The notes: a model not told the origin generated them from the sequence alone. Counted from the first letter of the stretch, positions 1 to 9,513 are shown. The stretch is DNA of 64,000 nt from Mycolicibacter sp. MU0102 (GCF_963378105.1 NZ_OY726398.1:1736001-1800000); one strand, 5' to 3'. A program made the numbers and translations.

Positions 1-837
1 AAGAAGGTGTTGTCGACCATCAAGGAGCTGCAGTCGCAGCGGCCCGAGGACTACCGCACCTTCTGGACCGAGTTCGGTCGCGTCGTCAAGGAGGGGTTGC
101 TCTCCGACTTCGACAATCAGGAGGCGCTGCTCGCGATCAGCTCGTTCGCCTCAACCCACAGCGATTCCGAGCCGACCACGCTGGCCGAGTATGTCGAACG
201 CATGAAAGACGGCCAGGAGCAGATCTTTTACGCCACCGGTGAGTCCCGTCAGCAACTGCTGAAGTCGCCGCACCTGGAGGCGTTCAAGGCCAAAGGCTAC
301 GAGGTGCTACTGCTGACCGACCCGGTCGACGAGGTGTGGGTGAACGCCGTCGCCGAGTTCGACGGGAAGCCCTTGCAGTCGGCGGCCAAGGGCGAGGTCG
401 ATCTGGACTCCGAGGAGGACAAGGCCGCGCACGAGGCCGAGCGCGAGGAGCAGCAGAAGGATTTCGCCGACCTGATCTCTTGGCTGGAGCAGACCCTCAC
501 CGAGCAGGTCAAAGAAGTGCGGCTATCTACCCGGCTGACCGAGTCACCGGCCTGCCTGATCACCGACACCTTCGAGATGACCCCGGCGTTGGCCCGCATC
601 TACCGCGCCAACGGGCAGGAGGTCCCGGTCGGTAAGCGCATCCTCGAACTCAATCCCGGCCATCCGCTGGTCACCGGTCTGCGCCAGGCGCACAGCGAGC
701 GAGGCGCCGAGGACGCCGACCTGGCCGAGACCGCGGAGTTGCTCTACGGCACAGCGCTGTTGGCCGAGGGCGGGGCGCTGGAGGACCCGGCGCGGTTCGC
801 CGAGCTACTGGCGCACCGACTGGCACGTACGGTCTGA
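1..837 (+). CDS. htpG: Chaperone HtpG (Hsp90), C-terminal part
   Basis: This is the 3' part of the cytosolic Hsp90 chaperone HtpG, an ATP-driven dimeric folding factor. The frame is open from the first base of the window, so the start and the N-terminal ATPase domain (roughly the first 360 residues of a usual 640) lie upstream. What is visible is the end of the middle domain (motif FWTEFGRVVKEGL followed by the client-binding segment) and the C-terminal dimerisation domain with an acidic, lysine-rich linker around residues 135-160 of the visible part. It lacks the eukaryotic MEEVD tail, as expected for bacteria. It ends 209 bases before the PGRS gene, which reads the same way. Confidence 0.95.
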   Translation, partial: KKVLSTIKELQSQRPEDYRTFWTEFGRVVKEGLLSDFDNQEALLAISSFASTHSDSEPTTLAEYVERMKDGQEQIFYATGESRQQLLKSPHLEAFKAKGYEVLLLTDPVDEVWVNAVAEFDGKPLQSAAKGEVDLDSEEDKAAHEAEREEQQKDFADLISWLEQTLTEQVKEVRLSTRLTESPACLITDTFEMTPALARIYRANGQEVPVGKRILELNPGHPLVTGLRQAHSERGAEDADLAETAELLYGTALLAEGGALEDPARFAELLAHRLARTV

Positions 838-1046
838 ACTGATCCAGCGGTATTGCTAGTCGCCGGGTGCCGTGTGACGTAGCTCCGGTTGACGACGCGC
901 CGATCAGGACGCAAACTCCCTTACCTTGGTCTTCGTCTTTTTTGGCGATAACTTAATGCCTTGACAGCTGTTGCCCAAGAACAATCTCAGCTGAGTTTCA
1001 TGCTGCTTGTCGCGAGCAAGGGCCGGGAAAGAGGAGACGCACTCGG

Positions 1047-4000
1047 GTGATCGACACAACCCAGATCGGACGCAGTCGGTCGTCAAGAGCAGCGGTACGG
1101 CTGCGTGACCGGGCTTTCGCGATCGTTGTGGCCGCATGCGCTTTTTTGGTATTCGGGATGGCGCCGGCGGTCGGTCCGCGCGGGCAGGCCGACGTATTCG
1201 ATTGGATTGTCGATCTATTCGACCCGAGTGACTGGGCGACAGGTGTTGGCGACGCCGGTGACTTCGACTGGTCGGCATTCCTGGACACGTTTGTCAACGA
1301 CCCGCTGTACGGGGGCATTGACAGCTTCATCGACGACCCGGACAACGCTTGGCTCATCGATGCCATCAACCTGCTGGCGCCGGTTGGTCACATGTGGATC
1401 GGCGATGGTGTCGACGGCACCGCGGCACACCCCGATGGTGGTGCCGGCGGGTTGCTGTTCGGCGATGGTGGCGACGGCTACGACGGCCTGGGCGGGCACG
1501 GCGGCGACGCGGGGATGTTCGGTAACGGCGGCGCCGGCGGTTCCGGTGCTGACGGGGGCCGTGGCGGCGATGGTGGGGCCGGTGGCTGGTTGCTGGGCGA
1601 CGGCGGGGTCGGCGGTACCGGAGGTGCTGGAGGCGGCAACGGCGGTGACGGCGGCACCGGCCTGGGTTATGTGTTCGGCGATGGCGGGGCCGGTGGGGCC
1701 GGTGGTATCGGCGCGACGGGGGCAGTGGTGCCACCGGCGGCACCGGTGGTAACGGCGGGGCTGGGGGCTCCAGCATCGCGAGGTTCGGCAACGGCGGTAT
1801 CGGCGGCGCCGGTGGCCAAGGTGGAGCCGGCGGCGACGGCGCCTCAGGAGTGGCCGGCGTCAACTTGGGGACCGGCGGCAACGGCGGCAACGGTGGTATC
1901 GGTGGCGTCGGTGGCGCCGGTGGCAACGGCGGAGAGTTCGGCAGCGCGGGTGCCGGTGGCCGCGGCGGCGCGGCCGGTCTGGGTGGCACCGGTGGTACCG
2001 GAGCGCAGGGCACCGAGGACCACCCCGACGGTGGGGCGGGCGGTAACGGCGGTGACGCCGGAACGGCCGGTGCCGGCGGCGCCGGTGGTCTCGCCGATGA
2101 GGGGCCCGGATTCCACGGCGAGGTCGGCGCGCAGGCGCATAGCGGTGGTAACGGCGGAACCGGTGGCCGGGGCTTAGACGCTACCTTGGACGGCGAGGTC
2201 GGCGGCCGGGGCGGGACCGGCGGCAACGGCGGCAACTACGGCAATGGCGGTACCGGCGGCACCGGTGGCACCGGCGGGGCCAGCGCTGACGGTGGCGACG
2301 GCGGCAAGGGCGGCAACGGTGGGGCTCACGGCAACGGCGGTACCGGTGGCCAGGGTGGTCGGGGCGGTCAGGGCGAGACCGGGACCGATGGAACCCACGC
2401 CGGTCAGTCCGGGACCGCGGGCCGGCAGGGCGGCAACGGCGGCCGAGGCGGCGCCGGTGGTCTGGGCGGTTCGGTCACCGGCGACGGTGGCGACGGCGGC
2501 ACCGGCGGTGCCGGTGGCACCGGTGGAACGGGTGGCACCGGACAGAACGGCCTGAACGGGACCGGGGACGGCGGCAACGGCCAGTCCGGCGGCGATGGCG
2601 GCCGAGGTGGCCGGGGAGGCAATGGCGGCTCCGGTGGCGCGGGCGGAGGAGTAGCTTCCGGGGGCTCCGGGCACGACGGCGAGCTGGGTGCCGGTGGCGC
2701 CGCCGGCAACGGCGGCAGCGGCGGCATCGCCGGTGACGGTGGTAAGGGCGCCGACGCCAGCACCCCCGGCTGGCGGGGCGGCAGCGGCGGCGACGGCGGC
2801 AACAGCTACGGCGGTCAAGCAGGCGCCGCGGGCAATGGCTCCGTCAAGGGCGCTGTTGGTATCGACGGTGGTCCGGCGAGCGGTATTCACGGCAGTGGCG
2901 GAGCCGGCGGCAACGGCGCCGACGCCGGTATGCCGGGTACCACGGGTGGCGACGGCGGCCGAGGCGGAAACGGTGGCAACATCGGCAACGGCGGAGCCGG
3001 CGGCAACGGTGGATACGGGGCTATCGGCCGGCAGGGCGACAGCGGCCTCGGTTACGGCCAGTCCGGCACCACCGGCGGTAACGGTGGCAAAGGCGGCGAC
3101 GGTGGTGCCGGCGGCCTGGGCGGTCGAGACCGCGGTGACGGTGGTGCCGGCGGCACCGGGGGTATCGGTGGTACCGGAGGGACCGGCGGAACCGGGACGA
3201 TCGGCGCCGTGGGCGTCGGCAACGGCGGCAACGGGCAGAACGGTGGCAACGGCGGAGCCGGAGGCACGGGTGGTATCGGTGGTGCCGGTGGCACCGGCGG
3301 CGGGGTTGCCTCCGGTGGCCCGGGCCACGCCGGCGCGCAGGGCGCCGGCGGTGCGGGCGGCGCCGGTGGTACCGGGGGCACCCCGGGTGATGGTGGCCGG
3401 GGCGCCGACAACGGCGACATCAACAAGTTCTCCGGCAGCGGCGGTGACGGCGGCAACGGCGGCAACGCCGGGGCGGGCGGAGCCGGTGGCGCAGGCGGCG
3501 CCGGCTTGACCAACGGTGCCACCGGCGCGGCCGGCCAGCTGCCAACCGGCGCGCTGGGTAACGGCGGCGACGCGGGCAGGGGTGCTAACGCCACCGCTGT
3601 TCACGGCATCGGTGGCAACGGCGGCCGTGGCGGTGCCGGCGGCAACATCGGCAACGGCGGACGCGGCGGCGACGGCGGTGACGGCGGGCCCGGCCTCTCT
3701 GGAAAGAACGGCAGCAACGGCCAACAGGGCTTCGGCAACACCTACAACGGCGGCGTGGGGACCGGCGGCGATCAGGGCGGCACCGGCGGTGACGGCGGGC
3801 GCGGCGGCGCCGGTGGCTCGATCCGCGGCGACGGTGGTGACGGCGGCACCGGCGGCGTTGGCGGTGACGGCGGGACCGGCGGTAGAGGCGGCAACGGCGC
3901 CGACGGCTCCGGCACCCCCGCCCAGAGCGGTGGTTACGGCAACACCGGCGGCAAGGGGGGCACCGGCGGTAACGGCGGGGCCGGCGGTCGCGGCGGCACT

Positions 4001-4423
4001 GCCACCAACGGCAATGCCGGCAACGGTGGTACCGGCGGCGAAGGTGGCCTCGGTGGCGCCGGTGGCGCCGGCGGGAACGGCGGCGGATCGTGGGGGCTGT
4101 ATGAGGCCGGCACCGGCGGTACTGGAGGCAGTGGCGGCGCCGGCGGCCTCAGCGGCCCCGGCGGCGCCGGGGGAACCAGCACCAATGGCCTTGGCGGCGA
4201 CGGTGGCGACTCCGGCCAGGGTGGGCGGGGCGGAAATGGCGGTCCTGGCGGCAACGGCGGCAGCGGCTACCAGTCCAAGGACGGTGGTAGCGGCGGCGCC
4301 GCTGGTCCCGGCGGTAGCGCCAATGGCAGCGTGGGCGCCGGAGGTGGCCGCGGTGGTTTGAACGGCGATGTCGGCAGCTCCGGAGCGGGCGGCAATAAGG
4401 GTGTCAAGGGCGACCACGGTTGA
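1047..4423 (+). pseudogene. Signal-peptide PGRS repeat protein, split by a one-base frameshift
   Basis: Glycine-rich PGRS-type protein, probably exported. The GTG start at 1047 follows a purine-rich GAGGAG about a dozen bases upstream; a TTGACA hexamer lies at 961-966 without a convincing -10 box. Residues 1-22 are basic and 23-42 hydrophobic, so the N-terminus looks like a signal peptide and not a PE domain. A DW-rich linker (to about residue 115) leads into GGxGG repeats that fill the rest. The repeat frame is lost near 1712: upstream GGAGG reads in one frame, and from about 1715 the GGTGGNGG repeats continue in another until the stop at 4423. Inserting one G in GGCGCGAC restores one continuous frame of about 1125 codons. 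Whether this is a true mutation, switching or a base-call error cannot be told here. Coding runs straight to the stop with no C-terminal domain. Confidence 0.8.
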
Positions 4424-4463
4424 GCGCGGCCGAATGCGCTGAAGCGCAACGGAGCTCGGGCCC

Positions 4464-5468
4464 CTAGGGCACCAGCACCACTTTGCCGACGTTTTCCCGC
4501 GCGGCCAGAATGCGGTGGGCCTCCGGGGCATTCGCGAACGGCACCGCCGCATGCACCACCGGGGCCGCGGTCCCGCTTGCCAGCGCTTCGGACAGTGGGG
4601 CGATCCAGGGTCCGAGCGTGCCGCGGTCGTCCCACAGCCGCAGCATGTTCAGGCCGATGACGGTCTTGGACTGCTCCATCTGCGTGATCAGGCTGAAGCC
4701 GCGCAGCATCGCCAGCGCCTGCGGTGCCGCCCGCAGCAACGACCGCTTCTCGCCCTGCTGCAGTGACGAAAGACCGTAGGCGACAAGGCGTCCGCCGGGG
4801 CGTAACAACGTCAGCGAGCGTCGCAGCGAGGTGCCGCCGAGCCCGTCGAGCACCATGTCGTACGGCGGTAGACCCTCCCACCAGCCTTTGCGGCGGTAGT
4901 CGATGGCGCGGTCGATGCCCAAGGCATCGAGCTGGGCGTGTTTGCCCGGTGACGCGGTGCCGTGCACGACGGCGCCGGCAGCCTTGGCCAACTGGATCGC
5001 CGCGATGCCGACGCCGCCGGCCGCGGCGTGCACCAGTACCCGCTCGCCGGCCTGCAGCGACCCGTAGCCGTGCAGTGCCGCCCAGGCCGTCGCGTAGTTC
5101 ACCGGGATCGCCGCGCCTTCCTCGAAGCTCATCGACGGCGGCAGGGTGACCGTGTCGGCGGCGTTGGCGTTGACGATCTCGGCGTAGCCGCCGAAACGGG
5201 TGCCCGCCAGGACCCGCTCACCGATACGGGCCGGGTCGACACCCTCACCGACGGCCTCGATAGTCCCCGCCACTTCGTAGCCGACCACGGCGGGCAGCTT
5301 GGGCGCATCGGGATACAAGCCGACGCGGGCGAGGTGATCGGCGAAGTTCACGCCCGCCGCCCGCACCCCGATCCGTACCTGCCCGTTGGTGGGCGGCGGC
5401 GGGTCGGGGCGGTCCTGCACCTGCAGCACGGAGGGGGGACCGGTTTTGGTGATGACGACGACGCGCAT
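4464..5468 (-). CDS. Zinc-independent quinone oxidoreductase-like (MDR) enzyme
   Basis: 334-residue medium-chain dehydrogenase/reductase of the quinone oxidoreductase type, likely a cytosolic NADPH-dependent reductase of quinones or enones. The N-terminal GroES-like fold (residues 1-110) has the NFAD motif, and the Rossmann part carries the [15 protein letters not shown] nucleotide-binding motif (about residues 145-160). The Cys/His zinc ligands of true alcohol dehydrogenases are absent. The chosen ATG at 5468 gives [12 protein letters not shown], the normal family N-terminus; the frame stays open much further upstream but that part would overlap the divergent gene at 5508. Substrate unknown. 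Confidence 0.85.
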   Translation of the reverse strand: MRVVVITKTGPPSVLQVQDRPDPPPPTNGQVRIGVRAAGVNFADHLARVGLYPDAPKLPAVVGYEVAGTIEAVGEGVDPARIGERVLAGTRFGGYAEIVNANAADTVTLPPSMSFEEGAAIPVNYATAWAALHGYGSLQAGERVLVHAAAGGVGIAAIQLAKAAGAVVHGTASPGKHAQLDALGIDRAIDYRRKGWWEGLPPYDMVLDGLGGTSLRRSLTLLRPGGRLVAYGLSSLQQGEKRSLLRAAPQALAMLRGFSLITQMEQSKTVIGLNMLRLWDDRGTLGPWIAPLSEALASGTAAPVVHAAVPFANAPEAHRILAARENVGKVVLVP

Positions 5469-5507
5469 GGGTTTCACCCTATTGCCGCAGCGTCCATAAT
5501 CGGTGAG

Positions 5508-6326
5508 ATGGACGTCCTCGTTGAGCTGAACCGATTGGTGGCGTGCTCGGGTGGCCGGCTGGGTGCCCTGGTCCGCCAGGTCTGCGGGCAGACGCTGGGT
5601 CTGCCGCCGTTGCCGGCCGAGGTGAGCGCCGAAGTGTCCGATGCCGATCCGGCGGTGGCCGAATTCGCCGAACAGTTCAGTGTCGACGTCTCCACGATCA
5701 CCGACGCTCAGCGGGAACGGCTGCGGGAGGCGCTGGGGGACAGGGCTTTTGATGCCGTCGTTCAGATGTACATCGGCGACTTCGTGCCACGGGTGCGTGC
5801 CGGGCTCGACGCCGTCGGTGTCGCGGTGTCGTGGCCGAACACCATCGTCTGGGACCACTCCGGCCACCCGGCCGACGCATTGTTCAACGGGTTCATGCCC
5901 GCTGTCGCCCGGCTGCGGTCGCTGGATCCGGTGACCTCCGAGGTGGTGCGGTTGCGTGGTGCGACCCAGCACAACTGCCGGCTGTGCAAGTCCCTGCGCG
6001 AGACGACCGCGCTGGACGCCGGTGGATCGGAGTCGCTCTATGGCGACATCGAGCACTTCGAGGAGTCCGCACTGCTCAGCGAGGCGCAGAAGGCGGCGCT
6101 GCGCTACGTCGACGCCCTGGTCTGGACGCCGGCGCACATCGACACCGAGGTGGCCGCCGGGGTACGCCGGCACTTCACCGATGAGCAGGCCGTCGAGTTG
6201 ACGTTGGATGTGATGCGCAACGCCGGCAACAAGATTGCGGTATCACTGGCTGCCGACGCACCGCGCGTCGCCGAGGGCACCGAGCGCTATCTGCTGGATG
6301 CCAACGGCCAGACCGTGTTCGGCTGA
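5508..6326 (+). CDS. Carboxymuconolactone decarboxylase-family protein
   Basis: 272-residue protein with an AhpD/CMD-like fold. The CxxC pair in [11 protein letters not shown] (about residues 160-170) is the redox-type motif of the family, although the usual downstream histidine of CxxCxxxH is replaced by arginine or leucine. Such proteins act as alkylhydroperoxidase-like reductants or decarboxylases; the substrate here is unknown. ATG 5508 was chosen because it lies just after the divergent start of the quinone oxidoreductase and gives [11 protein letters not shown]; only 39 bases separate the two starts, so they may share a control region. It ends 2 bases before the convergent hydrolase. 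Confidence 0.75.
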   Translation: MDVLVELNRLVACSGGRLGALVRQVCGQTLGLPPLPAEVSAEVSDADPAVAEFAEQFSVDVSTITDAQRERLREALGDRAFDAVVQMYIGDFVPRVRAGLDAVGVAVSWPNTIVWDHSGHPADALFNGFMPAVARLRSLDPVTSEVVRLRGATQHNCRLCKSLRETTALDAGGSESLYGDIEHFEESALLSEAQKAALRYVDALVWTPAHIDTEVAAGVRRHFTDEQAVELTLDVMRNAGNKIAVSLAADAPRVAEGTERYLLDANGQTVFG

Positions 6327-6327
6327 G

Positions 6328-7191
6328 CTAGGCGGAGTGCCGCGCCAAAAAGCCCAAGATGGCGTCGGCGAAGATGTCGTTGCGGTCCCCGGCGACCATG
6401 TGACCGGCCCCGGCAACATCGACGAACTCCACCTGTGGGAATCGGGCCAGGAACTCCTCGGCGTTGGTCGCGCTAACCAGGTCGCTGAGCTGGCCGCGTA
6501 CCAGCAACATCGGTACACCGCCGTCGACGATGGTCTGCACCGCGGTGTTGAGCCGCTCGACATCGTGGATCTCCATCGGTCCCTGGTGCTCGGGGCCGCT
6601 GATGAACTGCGGGTCCCAGTGCCAGTACCAGCGGTCGCCGCGCCGGCGCAGGTTGGTGGTGAGTCCATTGAGGTCGGCGGGGCGGGGCCGGTGCGGGTTG
6701 TAGGCGGCGATCGCGTCGGCGACCTCATCGAGGGAGTCGAAGCCGGACTCCATGTTCTCGGCCATGAACGCCTGCACGCGCTGCGCGCCTGAGGCGTCCA
6801 TGTTGGGCACGATGTCGACCAGCACCACTGCACTGGCGGCCCCCGGCGCCAGTTCGCCGCTGAGCAGCATTGCGGTGCACCCGCCGAGTGAGGCCCCGAC
6901 CAGGACCGGGTCCGGCGGCAGGGTGCGCAGCACCTCGTGAACATCGGCGGCGAAGCTGACCAGTCGGTAGTCGCCCTCGCTTGCCCAATCTGACTCGCCG
7001 TGGCCGCGCAGGTCGACGGTGACCGCCTGCCAGCCGCGCTCGGCCACCGCCGCGGCGGCCCGTCCCCAGGACCGGCGGGTTTGCCCACCGCCGTGCAGGA
7101 ACACCACGGCGCGCGCGTCGGGGTCACCGTGGCGGTCGGCGATGATCCGGACGTCGCCGGGCGCGTGGGTGACGAAGGTTTCCGCGGTCAT
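6328..7191 (-). CDS. Alpha/beta-fold hydrolase
   Basis: 287-residue alpha/beta hydrolase. The oxyanion-hole segment FLHGGGQ (about residue 31), the nucleophile elbow GASLGG (about residue 99) and the terminal catalytic histidine in GAGHMVAGD (about residue 263) are all present, so the enzyme should be active as an esterase, lipase or epoxide-hydrolase-like enzyme. No signal peptide is seen, so it is probably cytosolic. It is convergent with the CMD-family gene and has no same-strand partner, so the substrate cannot be guessed. Confidence 0.85.
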   Translation of the reverse strand: MTAETFVTHAPGDVRIIADRHGDPDARAVVFLHGGGQTRRSWGRAAAAVAERGWQAVTVDLRGHGESDWASEGDYRLVSFAADVHEVLRTLPPDPVLVGASLGGCTAMLLSGELAPGAASAVVLVDIVPNMDASGAQRVQAFMAENMESGFDSLDEVADAIAAYNPHRPRPADLNGLTTNLRRRGDRWYWHWDPQFISGPEHQGPMEIHDVERLNTAVQTIVDGGVPMLLVRGQLSDLVSATNAEEFLARFPQVEFVDVAGAGHMVAGDRNDIFADAILGFLARHSA

Positions 7192-7316
7192 CTTGGGATA
7201 GTAAGCCTAGCTTGGTAATGCTCGATCACTTGCCCGGCGAAACCTATGGTGACCTGCAGGTTCGGAGGGATACGATGGCGGGATCGGCAATTCGCGGAGG
7301 GTGCTCGGGAGGTTCG

Positions 7317-8081
7317 ATGGCCCGCTATCTTGCCCTGGCCTACGGGGCACTCAACTATCTCGGTTTCCTCGCGGTCTTCCTGTACCTGGTCGGCTTCCTG
7401 GGCAACTTCGTCGTGCCGCGCAGCGTCGACCACGGCCCGTCCACGCCTGTTGGGTTGGCGGTTCTCATCGATGTCGCGCTGGTGGCGCTGTTCGCGGTGC
7501 AGCACAGCGTGATGGCGCGCCCGGCATTCAAGCGGTGGTTGACCCGTGTGGTGCCCGAGAGCATCGAACGCAGCACCTACGTTCTGGCGTCGAATCTGGT
7601 TCTGGTCCTGCTGTATTGGCAGTGGCGGCCGATCCCGACGGGCATCTGGAACTTGACGATGCCCGCGGAGCGGACGGTGCTCTGGGGACTGTTCTGGATC
7701 GGCTGGGCCATAGCCCTGGCGTCGACGTTCATGATCAGTCACGTGGACCTGTTCGGGCTGCGCCAGGTGTATCTCGCGTGGCGGTCACAGCCCTACTCCC
7801 ATGTCGGCTTTCACACCCGGGCGTTGTACCGGGTGGTGCGCCACCCGCTGATGGTGGGGTTCGTGATCGCGTTCTGGGCCACCCCCACCATGACGGCAGG
7901 GCACCTGTTGTTCGCGGTCGCGGCCACGTGCTTCATCCTGGTCGCGGTGCAGCTGGAGGAGCGCGACCTGGTGGCCGCGCTCGGCGAGCAGTACCGGGAA
8001 TATCGCCGCCACGTGCCGATGCTCGTGCCTGGGTTCAGGCGAACGGGTGCAGCGCGAATCGGCCCCAGGCCAGGAACGTGA
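7317..8081 (+). CDS. MddA/NnrU-family membrane methyltransferase-like protein
   Basis: 254-residue integral membrane protein with about five or six hydrophobic segments. The C-terminal RHPLMVGFVIAFWATPTMT and the EERDLVAALGEQYREYRR signature are typical of the NnrU/isoprenylcysteine-methyltransferase-like fold that includes methanethiol S-methyltransferase (MddA), which makes dimethyl sulfide. ATG 7317 is preferred because it has GGGAGG seven bases upstream and starts directly at the first membrane helix; the frame is open to 7212 but that stretch is polar and unlike the family. The last 47 bases overlap the convergent DoxX gene. Methanethiol as substrate is inferred from the family only. Confidence 0.75.
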   Translation: MARYLALAYGALNYLGFLAVFLYLVGFLGNFVVPRSVDHGPSTPVGLAVLIDVALVALFAVQHSVMARPAFKRWLTRVVPESIERSTYVLASNLVLVLLYWQWRPIPTGIWNLTMPAERTVLWGLFWIGWAIALASTFMISHVDLFGLRQVYLAWRSQPYSHVGFHTRALYRVVRHPLMVGFVIAFWATPTMTAGHLLFAVAATCFILVAVQLEERDLVAALGEQYREYRRHVPMLVPGFRRTGAARIGPRPGT

Positions 8082-8418
8082 ATATCGCGATAAAGACGAC
8101 GTCGCCGGCCATGTAGGCCCACTCGCTGCGGCGGAACCGGGTGGTGGCGGCACCGGCCATGAACAGCATCAGACCGGTGGCGGCGATCGGCACCAGCAGC
8201 GGTGCCACACCGACGGCGGCCGGGAGAACCAGGCCAATCGCGCCGACCAGCTTGATGGTGGCAATGGCTTTGAGGTGGCCGTCGCCGAAGTCGTCGACCC
8301 AGTGCTGGTTGGCGCCCAATGCGCGGTACTTCGCCCGGGGCAGCAGTAGCAGGGAGGCGCCGCCGATGGCGTAGGCGGCTGCGGCGACGCCGGCGAGGAT
8401 CCACAGGGTGGTGTTCAT
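8035..8418 (-). CDS. DoxX-like small membrane protein
   Basis: 127-residue DoxX-family protein with four predicted transmembrane helices (about residues 5-25, 45-68, 72-92 and 100-120). ATG 8418 follows a strong AAAGGAG. DoxX-like proteins are small redox-linked membrane proteins of uncertain role and are commonly found beside SigI/SigJ-type ECF sigma genes. This gene is divergent from such a sigma gene and shares its symmetric promoter (8440-8502), so it is very probably a direct target of that sigma factor. Its 3' end overlaps the opposite-strand methyltransferase gene. Confidence 0.8.
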   Translation of the reverse strand: MNTTLWILAGVAAAAYAIGGASLLLLPRAKYRALGANQHWVDDFGDGHLKAIATIKLVGAIGLVLPAAVGVAPLLVPIAATGLMLFMAGAATTRFRRSEWAYMAGDVVFIAIFTFLAWGRFALHPFA

Positions 8419-8439
8419 GGCGTGCTCCTTTGTGTTCGT

Positions 8440-8502
8440 GGTTACCTCGGTCGGGTGGGGTTCGTCATTACCTATGACGAACCGGCACCACGAGAGGTAA
8501 CC
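8440..8502. promoter_or_regulatory. Symmetric divergent ECF promoter pair (doxX-like / sigma gene)
   Basis: Two perfect inverted repeats share one centre at 8471: outer arms GGTTACCTC (8440-8448) and GAGGTAACC (8494-8502), inner arms GGTTCGTCAT (8459-8468) and ATGACGAACC (8474-8483). Read on either strand this gives the same element, GTTACC-N16-CGTCAT. That closely resembles the GTCACA-N16-CGTC type promoter described, as I recall it, for SigJ/ECF41 sigma factors. The plus copy would drive the sigma gene (ATG 8504) and the minus copy the DoxX-like gene (ATG 8418). The sigma gene's Shine-Dalgarno (GAGAGG, 8492-8497) overlaps the -35 of the opposite promoter. Confidence 0.75.
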
Positions 8503-8503
8503 G

Positions 8504-9391
8504 ATGACCACCGAGACGCAGTTGGCACAGGCCTTCGAGCAGCAGCGTCACCGCCTGTCGGCGTTGGCGTATCGGGTGCTGGGCTCGGGATCGGACGCCG
8601 AAGATGCGGTCCAGGAGGCGTGGCTGCGGCTGTCTCGTCAGGACGTCGATGCGATCGACAACCTGCCGGGGTGGTTGACGACGGTGATCAGCCGGATCTG
8701 CATCGACACCCTGCGGTCGCGCGCCGCGCGCCCCGAGGTCTCGATCGATCAGGACCTGCCCGAGCTCGTCGTGACCGACGATCGCGACACGCCCGAAGAC
8801 GCTGCGGTGCTGTCGGATTCAGTCGGGCTGGCACTGCTGGTCGTGCTGGGGTCGCTGCGCCCCGATGAACGGCTCGCGTTCGTCCTGCACGACATGTTCG
8901 CGGTGCCCTTCGCCGAGATCGGGGCGATCATCGGGAAATCGACTGAGGCCGCCAAGATGGCGGCGAGCCGGGCGCGCCGCAAAGTTCAGGACGTACCGGC
9001 GCCGGCGGGGGATCGGCGTGCGCAGCGCGAGGTCGTCGATGCCTTTCTGGCCGCCGCGCAGGGCGGCGACTTCGAAGCTCTCCTGCAGGTACTCGACCCC
9101 GACGTCACGTGGCGTCAGCACACCGTGCGCGGGGTGACTGTCACGACCGGATCCAGTGCGGTCCTGGAGGCGGTCCGTCGAGGCCAGGGGGCGCGCATCA
9201 CCGCGCGCCGTGTCCTGGTCAACGGCGAGCCCGGAATCTTGGGCTGGGGCCCCACGGGCCGGCCGCTGGCGTTGATGGCGTGCACGGTCCGAGATGGCCG
9301 GCTGGTGGGCATCGTGTCGATCGCCGACCCAGTGCGCTTGGCCGGTATGGAGCTGCCCGATCCGCCCGAGACGTCGGACAGCGGCGATTAG
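8504..9391 (+). CDS. ECF sigma factor, SigI/SigJ (ECF41-like) type with SnoaL domain
   Basis: 295-residue extracytoplasmic-function sigma factor. Region 2 spans about residues 8-75 (AYRVLGSGSDAEDAVQEAWLRL), region 4 about 105-160 (LRPDERLAFVLHDMFAVPFAEI, then the recognition helix), and residues 175-285 form a SnoaL-like domain that in this group replaces a separate anti-sigma factor. The hallmark DGGGK of classical ECF41 is not seen, which fits the SigI-like branch. No anti-sigma gene is adjacent. The divergent DoxX-like gene and the symmetric GTTACC-N16-CGTCAT promoters suggest autoregulation plus direct control of DoxX. The signal sensed is unknown. Confidence 0.9.
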   Translation: MTTETQLAQAFEQQRHRLSALAYRVLGSGSDAEDAVQEAWLRLSRQDVDAIDNLPGWLTTVISRICIDTLRSRAARPEVSIDQDLPELVVTDDRDTPEDAAVLSDSVGLALLVVLGSLRPDERLAFVLHDMFAVPFAEIGAIIGKSTEAAKMAASRARRKVQDVPAPAGDRRAQREVVDAFLAAAQGGDFEALLQVLDPDVTWRQHTVRGVTVTTGSSAVLEAVRRGQGARITARRVLVNGEPGILGWGPTGRPLALMACTVRDGRLVGIVSIADPVRLAGMELPDPPETSDSGD

Positions 9392-9410
9392 CCGGCGCTC
9401 CCCGCGTGCT

Positions 9411-9449
9411 GATGAGGAAGGCCCCGCTGCCCGCGGAGCCTTCCTCATC
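9411..9449 (+). terminator. Stem-loop after the sigma gene
   Basis: A perfect 12-bp inverted repeat, GATGAGGAAGGC (9411-9422) and GCCTTCCTCATC (9438-9449), with a 15-nt loop, starts 19 bases after the sigma stop codon. There is no U-tract, which is common for mycobacterial terminators. It could serve both the sigma gene and the convergent His-rich gene. Confidence 0.6.
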
Positions 9450-9513
9450 GATTGCGTACGGCCGGTTGCCGACGTTGCGGACACGCCTGCACCGCTTGCT
9501 GGTTAGCGAGTGA

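Noticed and set aside
1050..1060. Programmed ribosomal frameshift as the explanation of the PGRS and HNH breaks
   Set aside because: No slippery heptamer with downstream structure was recognised at 1712, and the HNH break is a plain homopolymer; single-base indels are simpler.
1420..4400. Dense short repeats as a possible CRISPR array
   Set aside because: Repeats are in-frame Gly codon series with no constant repeat-spacer pattern and no cas genes nearby.
4435..4448. TGCGCT-GA-AGCGCA palindrome between the PGRS gene and the oxidoreductase as a terminator
   Set aside because: The loop is only two bases and the stem six, and there is no T-tract; it could be chance in GC-rich DNA.
2174..4552. 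Very long open frame on the minus strand through the PGRS gene (about 790 codons)
   Set aside because: It is an Ala/Val/Thr/Gly mirror of the GGC/GGT repeats with no domain, and the plus strand explains the sequence.
4962..5507. N-terminal extension of the CMD-family gene
   Set aside because: It is antisense to the conserved part of the quinone oxidoreductase and has no homology; ATG 5508 fits the family.
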